Of a stretch of 64,000 nt of DNA, positions 54,601 through 61,800 are shown piece by piece (position 1 is the first letter of the stretch; the number at the start of each line of letters is the position of its first letter). This DNA comes from Cardinalis cardinalis (lineage: Eukaryota; Chordata; Aves; Passeriformes; Cardinalidae). The notes below the pieces were generated by a model, which was not told the origin of the DNA, did no database searches, and saw only the letters and a list, made by a program, of their open reading frames with translations. The translations under genes were made by a program, and so were the position numbers. The stretch spans positions 1,310,414 through 1,374,413 of the forward strand of contig JACDOX010000169.1 in the NCBI GenBank assembly GCA_014549065.1, read 5' to 3'.

Positions 54601-55476
54601 TCCATGGTAACAGAGCACAAATATTTTTTTAAACCAGTGTGGTTTACCATCTTTATGGACTTTTGCTTGCAACAATCTTACAAATCCACATTAATTATAA
54701 AATCTCAGTACGTCATAGACACTGTTTTGTAAAAATTTTAAGTTAGCTAACATCTTCGGAGCCTTGCTGCTAGCTGTGTTTCTCACTACCTCTAATGACA
54801 GATCCTGTTATAGCCAGCTGCCACAAGATTAATCACTGACGATTATTTCTTAATGCTCACAAGTAATTGTATCACCTGATGAAATTAGTTCTGTAATATC
54901 AATTAGCTCTATGATTACAAGCAGTTTTGTATACCCGAGAGCTAGAATGCTTTGTGTACTTCCAGAGATGTGTCAAGTTATCAACTCTGCACTAACACAT
55001 AACTGGGACTCGAGGGGGTGGGGGGAAGCTCCTTATGACCAATCTAGTTTTAACTTTAAAACTATATTTGACTGTGTGTATCAGGTCTTAGTTACTGCTT
55101 CAGGAGCTGCTACAACTCAACAAGCAAAATCACCGAGCATGGCAGGAGTACAGAGCCCGGGACCGGGCAGGGCAGGAGTACAGAGCCACAGGACCGAGCA
55201 GGACGGGAGTGCAGAGCCCCGGGACCGGGCAGGACGGGAGTGCAGAGCCCCGGGACCGGGCAGGACGGGAGTGCAGAGCCCCGGGACCGGGCAGGCCGTA
55301 CCTAGGAGGCTGTCGGAGGACAGGGCCCAGGCGCAGAGCTCCGCCGCCCGGCGCCGCGGGCACTGACCCGGCTCGGGGCGGGAGGCGTTCGGGGCCGGGC
55401 AGAGCCCGCGGGAGCCGCACAGCGCGGCCGCACAGCCCCAGGCCAGGCAGGCGGGCAGCCAGGGCCGCCACCACAT
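33538..55476 (-). CDS. SELENOO-like: SelO-family protein adenylyltransferase, cysteine form (19 exons, complete)
   Basis: SelO proteins are kinase-fold enzymes that transfer AMP to Ser/Thr/Tyr of redox proteins. Known members are mitochondrial or bacterial (YdiU). Exons in transcript order: 55302-55476, 53883-54001, 53536-53664, 52748-52812, 52591-52647, 52393-52491, 48332-48399, 47563-47650, 46641-46710, 45935-46007, 45286-45369, 43086-43215, 42514-42558, 42344-42425, 42162-42254, 38673-38752, 37785-37828, 33980-34059, 33538-33660. They sum to 1704 nt, 567 aa plus TGA. Motifs include [20 protein letters not shown] (residues 134-153), the nucleotide Lys in [13 protein letters not shown] (Lys173), NTDN with Asp320/Asn321, and IDYGPFGF with Asp330. 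The C-terminus is ...VSCSS, Cys replacing the mammalian Sec. At about 567 aa it is shorter than human SELENOO (about 670) and lacks a helical insert present there, so it looks more like bacterial SelO. The start is the first in-frame ATG in the CpG island. It is divergent from PDSS1 and convergent with APBB1IP. I infer a paralogue or ancient second SelO gene. Confidence 0.93.
33980..34059 (-). CDS. SELENOO-like: SelO-like exon 18
   Basis: Encodes [17 protein letters not shown] then KANLNDFSE, the conserved NP.Y.LRN C-terminal block. It has a strong TTGGTTTCAG acceptor and a GTAAAT donor. Confidence 0.96.
37199..37228. repeat. Hairpin: 12-bp perfect stem, 6-nt loop
   Basis: CTGCTTTGCAGG (37199-37210) pairs exactly with CCTGCAAAGCAG (37217-37228). 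It lies in SelO-like intron 17 and the stem does not extend further. Confidence 0.8.
37785..37828 (-). CDS. SELENOO-like: SelO-like exon 17
   Basis: A 44-nt exon. Read in the phase set by exon 16 it gives [14 protein letters not shown], and with exon 18 [14 protein letters not shown], the conserved RM..xNPRY(I/V)LRN motif. The alternative frame (ending EEQEWQ) breaks the phase of both neighbours. Confidence 0.88.
38673..38752 (-). CDS. SELENOO-like: SelO-like exon 16
   Basis: 26 codons plus two bases. It encodes [20 protein letters not shown] then YLLRLN, aligning with the W..WL..Y..RL segment. The acceptor lies 80 bp downstream of an LTR inserted in the same orientation. Confidence 0.9.
38833..39409 (-). 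mobile_element. Solo LTR of an avian endogenous retrovirus
   Basis: Read on the minus strand this runs from TGTCC to ACACA (577 nt). It has the familiar features of a common avian LTR: a start close to TTTCAGCTGGGAT, an ACTGACTC-like core, a TATA-like AAATAAA, and an AT-rich region with ATTAAA before a CTCAACCCA stretch. No internal retroviral genes adjoin it. Flanking pentamers (AATAC and ATGAC) do not form an exact target duplication. It lies in intron 15 of the SelO-like gene, same orientation. Confidence 0.75.
42162..42254 (-). CDS. SELENOO-like: SelO-like exon 15
   Basis: 31 codons, phase 0 at both ends. It encodes [20 protein letters not shown] and onward to LHIPE, matching the GADFTxTF block. 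Compared with human SELENOO, a helical segment of about 75 residues that should follow is absent. Confidence 0.94.
42344..42425 (-). CDS. SELENOO-like: SelO-like exon 14
   Basis: 27 codons after one split base. It encodes [18 protein letters not shown] then NYLIAFLLK, the family's (R/K)xKLGL segment. It is separated from exons 13 and 15 by introns of only 88 and 89 bp. Confidence 0.93.
42514..42558 (-). CDS. SELENOO-like: SelO-like exon 13
   Basis: A 45-nt exon with split codons at both ends. It encodes [14 protein letters not shown], the helix at which SelO proteins have a conserved aromatic and acidic pattern. It has a TTTTGCAG acceptor and a GTATGT donor. Confidence 0.9.
43086..43215 (-). 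CDS. SELENOO-like: SelO-like exon 12
   Basis: 42 codons with two split bases at each end. With exon 11 it gives [20 protein letters not shown], typical of bacterial and plant-type SelO, then a helix [15 protein letters not shown]. Confidence 0.95.
44225..44605 (+). mobile_element. Truncated, diverged LTR of the same family
   Basis: It shares the middle and 3' part of the 38.8-39.4 kb LTR in opposite orientation (GACAGCTGAGC, GGGATATTCCACAC, TGGGAACTGACTTGGCATC, TTGACCCATAGGCTTTTTC). The 5' portion is missing or unrecognisable. In intron 11 of the SelO-like gene. Confidence 0.65.
45286..45369 (-). CDS. SELENOO-like: SelO-like exon 11: catalytic loop and metal-binding Asp
   Basis: Encodes [20 protein letters not shown] then FMDSYDP. 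It carries the proposed catalytic base Asp320, metal-binding Asn321 and DFG-equivalent Asp330. The spacing of nine residues between Asn and Asp equals that in the characterised bacterial enzyme. Confidence 0.97.
45935..46007 (-). CDS. SELENOO-like: SelO-like exon 10
   Basis: 24 codons plus one base encode [17 protein letters not shown] then MSVGFAHG. The terminal HG is the start of the HGVxNTDN catalytic loop. Confidence 0.95.
46641..46710 (-). CDS. SELENOO-like: SelO-like exon 9
   Basis: One base plus 23 codons encode [18 protein letters not shown] then SNRYL, matching the SelO helix that precedes the catalytic loop. Confidence 0.92.
47563..47650 (-). CDS. SELENOO-like: SelO-like exon 8
   Basis: 28 codons encode [19 protein letters not shown] then AHSGELDLL, matching the xVLRxAxSxxRxGSxE motif. 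Both splice sites are weak (acceptor TATATTTAAG, donor AAG|GTTTGA), but the phases fit both neighbours. Confidence 0.92.
48332..48399 (-). CDS. SELENOO-like: SelO-like exon 7
   Basis: 22 codons flanked by single split bases. It encodes [17 protein letters not shown] then IKKER, equivalent to the VxRDxFYxGN block of SelO. The 4-kb intron before it holds a CR1 copy and a microsatellite. Confidence 0.93.
49270..49711 (+). mobile_element. CR1 LINE 3' end
   Basis: A typical CR1 3' region (GAAAGAGGGCAGGTTCAGAT, GAGGGTGGTGAGACACTG, GGGGGCTTTGAGCAACCTG) ending in the diagnostic terminal repeat ATTATGATTCCATGATTC. It is 5'-truncated, in SelO-like intron 6 and antisense to that gene. Confidence 0.92.
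50817..50892. repeat. (GGAT)19 microsatellite
   Basis: 19 uninterrupted GGAT tetramers in SelO-like intron 6. The apparent ORFs across it (repeated Asp-Gly-Trp-Met) are artefacts of the repeat. Confidence 0.97.
52393..52491 (-). CDS. SELENOO-like: SelO-like exon 6
   Basis: 32 codons with split codons at both ends. It encodes [20 protein letters not shown], then [12 protein letters not shown], the strongly conserved alpha-C-like segment of SelO with the catalytic-site Glu in REFLCSEA. Confidence 0.96.
52591..52647 (-). CDS. SELENOO-like: SelO-like exon 5 (nucleotide-binding lysine)
   Basis: Encodes [14 protein letters not shown] with the conserved Lys that corresponds to the kinase VAIK lysine. 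One 'n' at 52635 leaves codon 167 as Asn or Lys. Confidence 0.95.
52748..52812 (-). CDS. SELENOO-like: SelO-like exon 4
   Basis: 21 codons plus two bases encode [20 protein letters not shown] and an Asn, completing the hallmark [14 protein letters not shown] block (glycine-rich loop region). Confidence 0.96.
53536..53664 (-). CDS. SELENOO-like: SelO-like exon 3
   Basis: 43 codons, phase 0 at both ends. It ends [14 protein letters not shown], the first half of the hallmark SelO HxYxGHQFG motif, before a GTAAG donor. Confidence 0.95.
53883..54001 (-). CDS. SELENOO-like: SelO-like exon 2
   Basis: Two bases plus 39 codons. It encodes [18 protein letters not shown], then FSVVYPTPF, the conserved SelO N-terminal block. 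The TTTACAG acceptor is normal. The donor AAG|GTTGGC is weak for a vertebrate intron but keeps phase 0 with exon 3. Confidence 0.92.
55141..55297. repeat. GC-rich minisatellite, 5 copies of a 30-31 bp unit
   Basis: GAGT(A/G)CAGAGCC units begin at 55146, 55176, 55207, 55238 and 55269. The spacing is 30, 31, 31 and 31 bp. The last three copies are virtually identical, while the first two carry several substitutions. The array ends four bases inside intron 1 of the SelO-like gene. Confidence 0.92.
55302..55476 (-). CDS. SELENOO-like: SelO-like exon 1: N-terminal targeting region
   Basis: 58 codons plus one base. Translation starts [15 protein letters not shown] and continues through a hydrophobic Ala/Leu/Cys stretch, a plausible signal or transit peptide, before an Arg/Pro-rich segment. 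The donor CTAG|GTACGG directly abuts the minisatellite. Start choice is inferred, and there is no conserved domain here to anchor it. The split Asp codon with exon 2 gives LLDPFPVD, matching the family. Confidence 0.8.
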
Positions 55477-55657
55477 GTCCCCAGACCTCGCCTTGCAGAG
55501 CCACTCACAAACCCAGCCTGAGGTCTCCCGCCCTCAAAGAGGGCGTTGGGCGGCCCACCCGGCACCGGGCCGGAGGGCGGTGGCGGCGCGGGGCTTCCGC
55601 GTCCGGGTCGCGGCGGTGCCGGGAGGCGGTGCCGGCGCGGCGGGGCTGGGGGACACC
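55477..55657. promoter_or_regulatory. Bidirectional CpG-island promoter of the SelO-like gene and PDSS1
   Basis: Only 181 bp separate the two divergent start codons. The sequence is very GC- and CpG-rich, with GC-box-like elements (CCCGCCC at 55527-55533, GGGCGG at 55548-55553) and no TATA box. Transcription start sites cannot be placed from sequence, so part of this interval is 5'UTR. Confidence 0.75.
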
Positions 55658-55765
55658 ATGGCCTTGCGGTGGTGGTGGCGGAGCGGCGCCTGGTGCCGCC
55701 GGGCGCCGCCGCTGGGCTCCGTGCCGAGCCCCGGCCCCCGCGTCCCGCCGGCCCCCAGCGCGGCG
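55658..55765 (+). CDS. PDSS1: PDSS1 exon 1: mitochondrial presequence
   Basis: 36 codons, from a strong-context ATG to a GCG|GTGAGT donor. Rich in Arg, Trp, Pro and Ala with no acidic residue, as expected for matrix targeting. Confidence 0.9.
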
Positions 55766-58700
55766 GTGAGTGCGGCGGCGCTGGGCGGGCGCGGAATGAA
55801 TGGGGCGGGGGGCGCCGGGCCGGGCGGGCACCCGCGGCCGCCGCTCCTTCGGCGTTCCGCAGCCTCCTCCCGGGAAGCGCCACGGCCCGGGGGCTGTTCT
55901 CTGCCGGGGGCTCCTTGCTGGGGGCAGGAGCGCGCTCGGTGCAAGGTTAAATTCCGGATTAGGGGTTTTCAACGCTGGTCAGTGTGTGAGCCTCTCGGAG
56001 CCGGCCCTTGCTGGGAGCAGGGGAACTGGTTCTCATTATGTGAGATTTTGAAGGCGTTTGTGTGTGTTAGCGTTGTGAGCGGTAATGGGGGCAGTTCGCT
56101 CACTGCCTTGGTTTGGAGCTTCTTCACAAGGCCAGGCTGCTGTTGTGAGCCTCGCGGAGGTGCTCTGGCTGTCCTGACCCGGGGCAGGGACAGTGCTCTG
56201 GCGAACGCGTCCAGCATCCCGCAGCAGCCGCTGTTCCAGGGTCAAGCGGCAGTGTGAGGGAGGGAGTCTGTGTGCCCGCGCTGAAGGATCAGCTATTTTT
56301 AGCAACAGAACGCGGTGAGAGGTCCGAGAGAGCGACTTGGGAATGCCTCAGCCCCAGGGCCGGGTGCTGAAGTCAGACAGCAGTGGGTTGCAGATCTGTG
56401 ATAAGTTTGAGCTCCTCGCGCTGTCTCCTTGCATGGCCTTGTGTAAGCACGGAGGATGAAGGAGTGCCCTTGAACCATTACAGGGCTTTTATTTGTCTCC
56501 CACTGTCCAAGGAGAGAGAGGCTTTTCTTTAGTCCACGTCTGAAGAGACGCTGAGGCACGAGGAGCAGATCTCCTTGAGCCCTGTTTCTGTGTGAGTTTT
56601 TCCAGAGGCAGTTGGGTGAACACGTGGATTGCAGTGATTTTAGTTTGGCTCAGCCCAGCATTGGGCAGGGCTCGGTACTTCCTGGCAGCATTCCCAGGAG
56701 CAGAGTAAAAGCTGTACTTCCTTCCTCAGCCTGTATCTGCTGGAGTCGTGTACCTGGGACTGTGCCTTCCTTCCCCCGTGCTCCTGGGCTCTGCCTGCAG
56801 GGAGGGATCCTTGCAAAGATTGCCAGAATTGGAAGTCAGGTTCTGGACATTTAGCAGGGAAGATGGGCAGGTGTAAATTATATACAGCAGGCAAAATTGA
56901 AATTGCTTTGGGGGAAACAAGGACGTGATTTTCTGTTAGTGTACTGAAACCGCTCGTCCTTTTCTCTGTGCTTTGACTGGTGCCAGGCAGGGAATGTTTG
57001 AAAATTGCACCTTGCTCAAGTGCAAAAGCAAGGTTTTATTGGAGCAGCTTTGGTAATTTAAGTGATAAGCCTCCTGGGCTGGGCCTGTGAGGGGAGAAAG
57101 TCCAAGGCTGTGGAGCAGAAGAGTCAGTTCAGTGTGCCTGGTGAGGTGTGCACTCGTGTCTCACTTGGTGTGGAAGGGGTTGTGAGACTCCCTTTGCTGC
57201 TGGGTTGTTAAAATGGAGAAATAGAGCAATGGTGATGAGTACATTTTTTTTGTAGTATTTTCTGGCAGTTTAAAGTTCTGATAAACTATCCCTGGTTTTA
57301 TTTTATACAGATGTGTCACATTACCCAAAGAAGTTCAACTTTCTCATTTCCAAAAATATGTAGTATATTTTGGCGGTAAGTTGGAGATTCACATTGTTGT
57401 GTAGTGGGACATAGTTATTGGGTGAACTGGGTAGTTACACCTCTGAGCTGTGAACTTTGATAATAAGGTTATTTACTCCAGTGTAGACTGCTGCTGTAGT
57501 GCTGAGTGTGAATCTCAGTCGTCTATCCTGGACAGTAACGGGCAAAGCAAGAATGTTGCAAGAAAATACATACGGTTCACTTTGGTATANGAAACATTAG
57601 AAGAAGAAGAAGAAGCTTCAAACCCAGGAAAAAAACAAACAAATCTCCTAAGCTAAATGCATCTTAATGCGTCCAGGTGGAGCTTTCTCCCTTTTCTGAT
57701 GAACTTTCCATCACACTTCCTGGAAGTATTGATTTACTTTATTATGTAGCTGGGTATACAAAGGAAAAAATATCAAATCTAAGTCAGGAATGTTTTCTCA
57801 GGAGTTTACCTGAGAGGGAAGAAAGTATCAGAATAGTTGGGTTTCCAGAAGGGAGGGCTCTATCTCCAAATGTAGGCTACACTATCCATAGTGTATTCAA
57901 AAGGAATAGAGGGAGAGCAAGGTGGTGTTCTGGGTCTCAGATCCGGGGTCTGTTAAGGACAGAGTGTGTGTGTGTGTTTGCCAGATGCGCTTTGCCAGGT
58001 CCCAAAGGTTTATGATCATCAATACACAGCTTTTCTGTCCTTGCACCTTACTGTCTGTCTGAAAAAAAGTGTTTGATGTCTTCATATATTTTAGCCATTT
58101 GATTAAATGGGGTGTGAGGGGAGAGGGAGAGCAAGAANTCCTTTCAGATGTTTCTGTATGGAGAATCAGGGGAACTTGACTTCTAACAAGACTACTCTTG
58201 AAAAACACTGTCCCCAGGTTTCATCATACAAGTACATCCCACTGGTGCAGCTGCAGTAAGACAATTAGTGATGAAAAATACCAAGACCCTTTTCAGCTTG
58301 GCAGAAAAGACTTGAAGAATCTCTATGAAGATATTAAAAAGGTAAGGGATTTTGGTGACTATGCTNGGATGTCATGATGACTGTTTTTAATAGCAGCCAT
58401 CAGTTTGGNTATTTATTGAAATATATTTATTTATGGATATTTATTGAAGTCATGTTATTTATGTTTNTGAACTGCTGTCTGAAACTTAAACTGAAGGGAA
58501 ATGGAGCATTTCTCATATTTTATAGANCCAGAATGCAATTTTTTCTTCTGATTTGCAGTGCTGAAATTCATCATTTACGTTTCAGATTACTCAAGCAAGC
58601 AATAACCTTATACATGCATACTGTTTTACTTAAACTAAACAGACTGACTTTGTGACTTCCATGCTGAAATGGTCTTGTCCTTTTTATAGGAATTGCTGGT

Positions 58701-58820
58701 CTCTGCAGCAGAACTTAAGGAAATGTGTGATTATTACTTTGATGGGAAGGGAAAGGCTTTTCGACCAATGATTGTAGTGCTAATGGCTCGGGCTTGCAAC
58801 ATTCACCATAATAATTCCAA
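55658..58820 (+). CDS. PDSS1: PDSS1 (decaprenyl-diphosphate synthase subunit 1), exons 1-4, 5' part only
   Basis: Catalytic subunit of the mitochondrial trans-prenyltransferase that, with PDSS2, builds the isoprenoid tail of ubiquinone. Coding exons are 55658-55765, 57311-57375, 58218-58341 and 58690-58820, with phases 0, 2, 0 and 2. Together they give the first 142 residues plus a split Lys codon. The start ACACCATGG has a good Kozak context. The product begins MALRWWWRSGAWCRR, an Arg-rich mitochondrial presequence, followed by RFHHT, KYQDPFQLG, DLKNLYEDIKK and the first polyprenyl-synthase region DGKGKAFRP (GKxxRP). The Asp-rich FARM motif and everything after it are not in the window, so exon 5 must lie beyond base 64000. 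Confidence 0.95.
57311..57375 (+). CDS. PDSS1: PDSS1 exon 2
   Basis: 21 codons plus two bases after TTTATACAG, before GTAAGT. It ends STFSFPKICSIFW with a split Arg, aligning with the ACPNVCRIS-R stretch of the mammalian protein. It is the most divergent of the four exons. Confidence 0.85.
58218..58341 (+). CDS. PDSS1: PDSS1 exon 3
   Basis: One base plus 41 codons. It encodes FHHTSTSHWCS, then DEKYQDPFQLGRKDLK and NLYEDIKK, a close match to mammalian PDSS1. Confidence 0.96.
58690..58820 (+). CDS. PDSS1: PDSS1 exon 4: GKxxRP region
   Basis: 43 codons plus two bases. It encodes ELLVSAAELKEMCDYYFDGK, then GKAFRPMIVVLMARACNIHH, including the isopentenyl-diphosphate-binding GKxxRP motif of trans-prenyltransferases. 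Donor AA|GTGAGT. Confidence 0.97.
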
Positions 58821-61800
58821 GTGAGTTGATCGCTTTCAGATACACACATCATGCTTGAAAGTTATCATTCTTGTGTTTCTGAAAAATACTTGATGAAAAT
58901 AAAATGCTCCTCAGTAAAATCTGAATGTAAGTTCTGTCTTGAAGCTGTGTTTTTGTAGTTGTCAGTGCAAAAGGAGCTGCTGGGTTTATTACATATTTCC
59001 ATGTGTTAAATCGTGGACTATAATGCACTTGTAAGCAGGGTGGATAAATAATGTTGCTGAATTACTGTATTTGTAAGGCTTTCTACCTTCTTGCATAAAT
59101 GCTTTATTAGAACCTTTAATACTCTTNGAAACTATGTAAACTTCATTAAGTATTTTCATTTGTAACCACTCCTGTTCCTATTAAACTCTGGTCACAGGTA
59201 AGAAGTTTGCTGTGATAAGTTTGCTGTAGGATTTTTTTAGTAATTATGCAGAAAAGCTATTAAAGAGTGGTATGATTATATTTAAAGCTGTGAGATTTTG
59301 AAAACAGTAAGAGTTTTTTTTTTCCCACCCTCTAGTAGCAAGTTNCTACACTTTATGTAAGATTCTAAGCTAATTAGTCTGGTGTAATCCTTATGATCTC
59401 CAAGTTACTTGAAAGCAGTTTTAACTGAGCAGAAGATCATGCTTGGCCTGTATTCTCTATCACTTCTGAGTCTGGCTCGTTGCAAATGCTTCACTCCACA
59501 CGTTCCTGTCAACTGCTATGTTTGCATTTTGAGGAAAGATGTTGGCTGGAGTGTTCTCCAGTTGCCTTCCAGCTATGCTTCCAGTCTTGCCTTGTATAGA
59601 ATTTCAAGTAGATAATCTTTGGTCCCTTTCCAGAAGTGTTTCTAGACTAATTTGTCAGTCTTAAGGGATTTCTCTGAGCTCTTGCACTGTTTTCTCTTTG
59701 TAGGACTAGTTTAATGCCTTGTTGGACTTGATTACTACCTCAGAGCATGGCATGTATTTTGCTGCATGGATAACACCTCCCCCTGTAGCCCCTTCTATGT
59801 GAATATAATTATGAAGGAGAAGGCAAAACTGAGCTGGCAGCGTCCTTTCCTCTGTGTGCCAGTTCCTCTTGTTTTAGGAAAAATCATCCAGGATTAATGA
59901 ACTTTGCTTCAGCCAGATTCTGTTGTCAGTTCAGGACAGCTTCGTGTCATGAACTCTGAGATAGCAAAAGGAGCAATATTGGTTGTGCAAATCCTCAGGG
60001 ATACCTTTTGCCACAGACTGTCTTAATATATTNATGAGTGACCTTGACATGAAAAAACCAGGAGTGTGAGGAGGGCACTTTTTGATGGCAGAGTCATTCT
60101 TGATGATCATCCCTCNGTGGTGAAATGTGAGGAAGCACAGCAAACCAAAACTTTCTGCTTGAGCTTGTAGNGTCTTAGGTGTCCCATTAGGGCATAACCC
60201 CAGTGTGGTTTGCAACCACCTTTGTTCTGAAGAGCCTCAGAGATGTCCTAGCATGCATCAGCCATCCAGGTCAGCTACAGGAGTGTNTATCACACCTCCT
60301 GAAATCATCAGCGTGCCTGATCCCTGTGCTCAAAATTAGTTAAGTCCAGCNGGCTTCAGAGGTGGATTGCAAGGATAATCGTGAAGATTGAGGAGTTGTG
60401 GTCTACAAATTTATCAGGAACAGAGTGAAAGAGCTACTTAAGACAAAGCATTATGTTTCTAAGAGAATGGAAATACAGGAGGAGACTTTTAACAACAGGG
60501 ACAGTGAGTTTTTGGAGCATCTTTGGAATCAAAATAATGGTAAAAATAGTTTTATCTCATTCTAGTATGTAGCATGAAAAGCTTATGAACGAAATAATGT
60601 ATGCAGTACTGGGAAGGCTGGAACTGTCATACAGTGTGGGAGTAGAGCAGTGAATCAAAGAGAGGTAGCAGTAGAAAGACTGAAATTGCCTGTATGCTNA
60701 AAGCATATTTACTGTCTTTTGACATATGTATATGCTCATGGACATATTCTTGTCCACANGTTATGCTGTCTCAAAACTGTCAGGACCAGTTTTGAGACCT
60801 GCCTTATGCCAGCAAGAAAGTGCCACATATACCAAGGGCAAGTATTTGCTTTGCAGCCAGCCCTCAGCATAAGTCCTCTGATTTCTAGATGCCTGTGTCA
60901 TTTGGCAGTGTTTGTACATCTGTTGTGGTTCTAACCAGCACCTCCAAAATATGTTCATTGTTTCAAAGGCCTCCTCAATAATCTGAACNTTCCTAGTACA
61001 AACCAGGCTGAGTCACCATCTTTGTCATGTTGCTTTTAGAATGGATTTCTGAGTGGCAAGAACAAAAGTGTTTCAGCAAAGGAATGGAGTGAAATCTCGG
61101 GATATTTACCTTCCTGTTCTGTGCCCTGTGCCAATTTTTCCAAGCTTGTAATTGTAATTAAGTATCCCTTATGTTGATACAAGTCTTCACTGTACTGCTT
61201 GTAGGTTGGNGCATGGTGACCAATGCTTTTGAGGGTTGGCAAGGCCATGTGAAAGGAATTTACATTTGTACTGTGGATACCCAGTTCCTGTGACCTGATA
61301 AAGTTTTATGGGCGTTTTCTTCTCTTTTGCTTTTAAGCTGCTTGAAGCTGGCTGTCTTACACCTGCTCTGGATNTACATATACTTTTGTTCACATTGATA
61401 CTATGATTGTTTGATTATTGTTCTTTCTTAAAGCANCATTGTCTCCAGGTGGCAAATTGTTCTTCCAACTTTTTTATGTTTGTGAGGAAAATTGTGCATG
61501 TAGAGAAGTAATACTTCATGTTTTTAACTCTGCTACTCTTCTACAAACCTGGGGGGAAAAATACCTGCCTTACATTCTGCTTCTCCCAGTGTTTTTTTAA
61601 GATGTTTTTCCACTTTCAGTTTGTCATTTCCCTTGAAGCATTTTGTCATTCTTTTCCTCAGTTAATACTGATTCTTCTCCCAGGCTTGTTATTCTTTGTT
61701 GAGGCTTTGGTTCCCACATGTGAAGAGACTGACCACAGTACCTTTAGGTTTGTGGGTGAGCCAATATCCTNTACTGTTCATCCCCAGCAATTTTTTTTAC

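Larger units (their letters stand above)
48400..55301 (-). other. SelO-like introns 1-6
   Basis: Introns 48400-52392 (CR1, GGAT repeat), 52492-52590, 52648-52747, 52813-53535, 53665-53882 and 54002-55301 (minisatellite). Introns 4 and 5 are only 100 and 99 bp. Confidence 0.75.
55140..56260. other. CpG island
   Basis: A block of high GC and dense CpG in a window that is otherwise AT-rich. It covers exon 1 of both divergent genes, the minisatellite and the start of PDSS1 intron 1. Long ORFs read through it on both strands for compositional reasons only. Confidence 0.8.
55766..58689 (+). other. PDSS1 introns 1-3
   Basis: Introns 55766-57310, 57376-58217 and 58342-58689. The first begins in the CpG island. 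No other feature was recognised. Confidence 0.75.

Noticed and set aside
55141..55297. CRISPR-like regular repeats
   Set aside because: Units are directly adjacent with no unique spacers, in a vertebrate promoter. This is a minisatellite.
55117..56257. Many long overlapping ORFs on both strands in the CpG island
   Set aside because: High GC depletes stop codons. Only exon 1 of the SelO-like gene and exon 1 of PDSS1 join to family-matching downstream exons.
60000..60560. Possible old CR1 remnant in PDSS1 intron 4
   Set aside because: Only vague similarity to LINE 3' sequence with no diagnostic terminus or protein motif.
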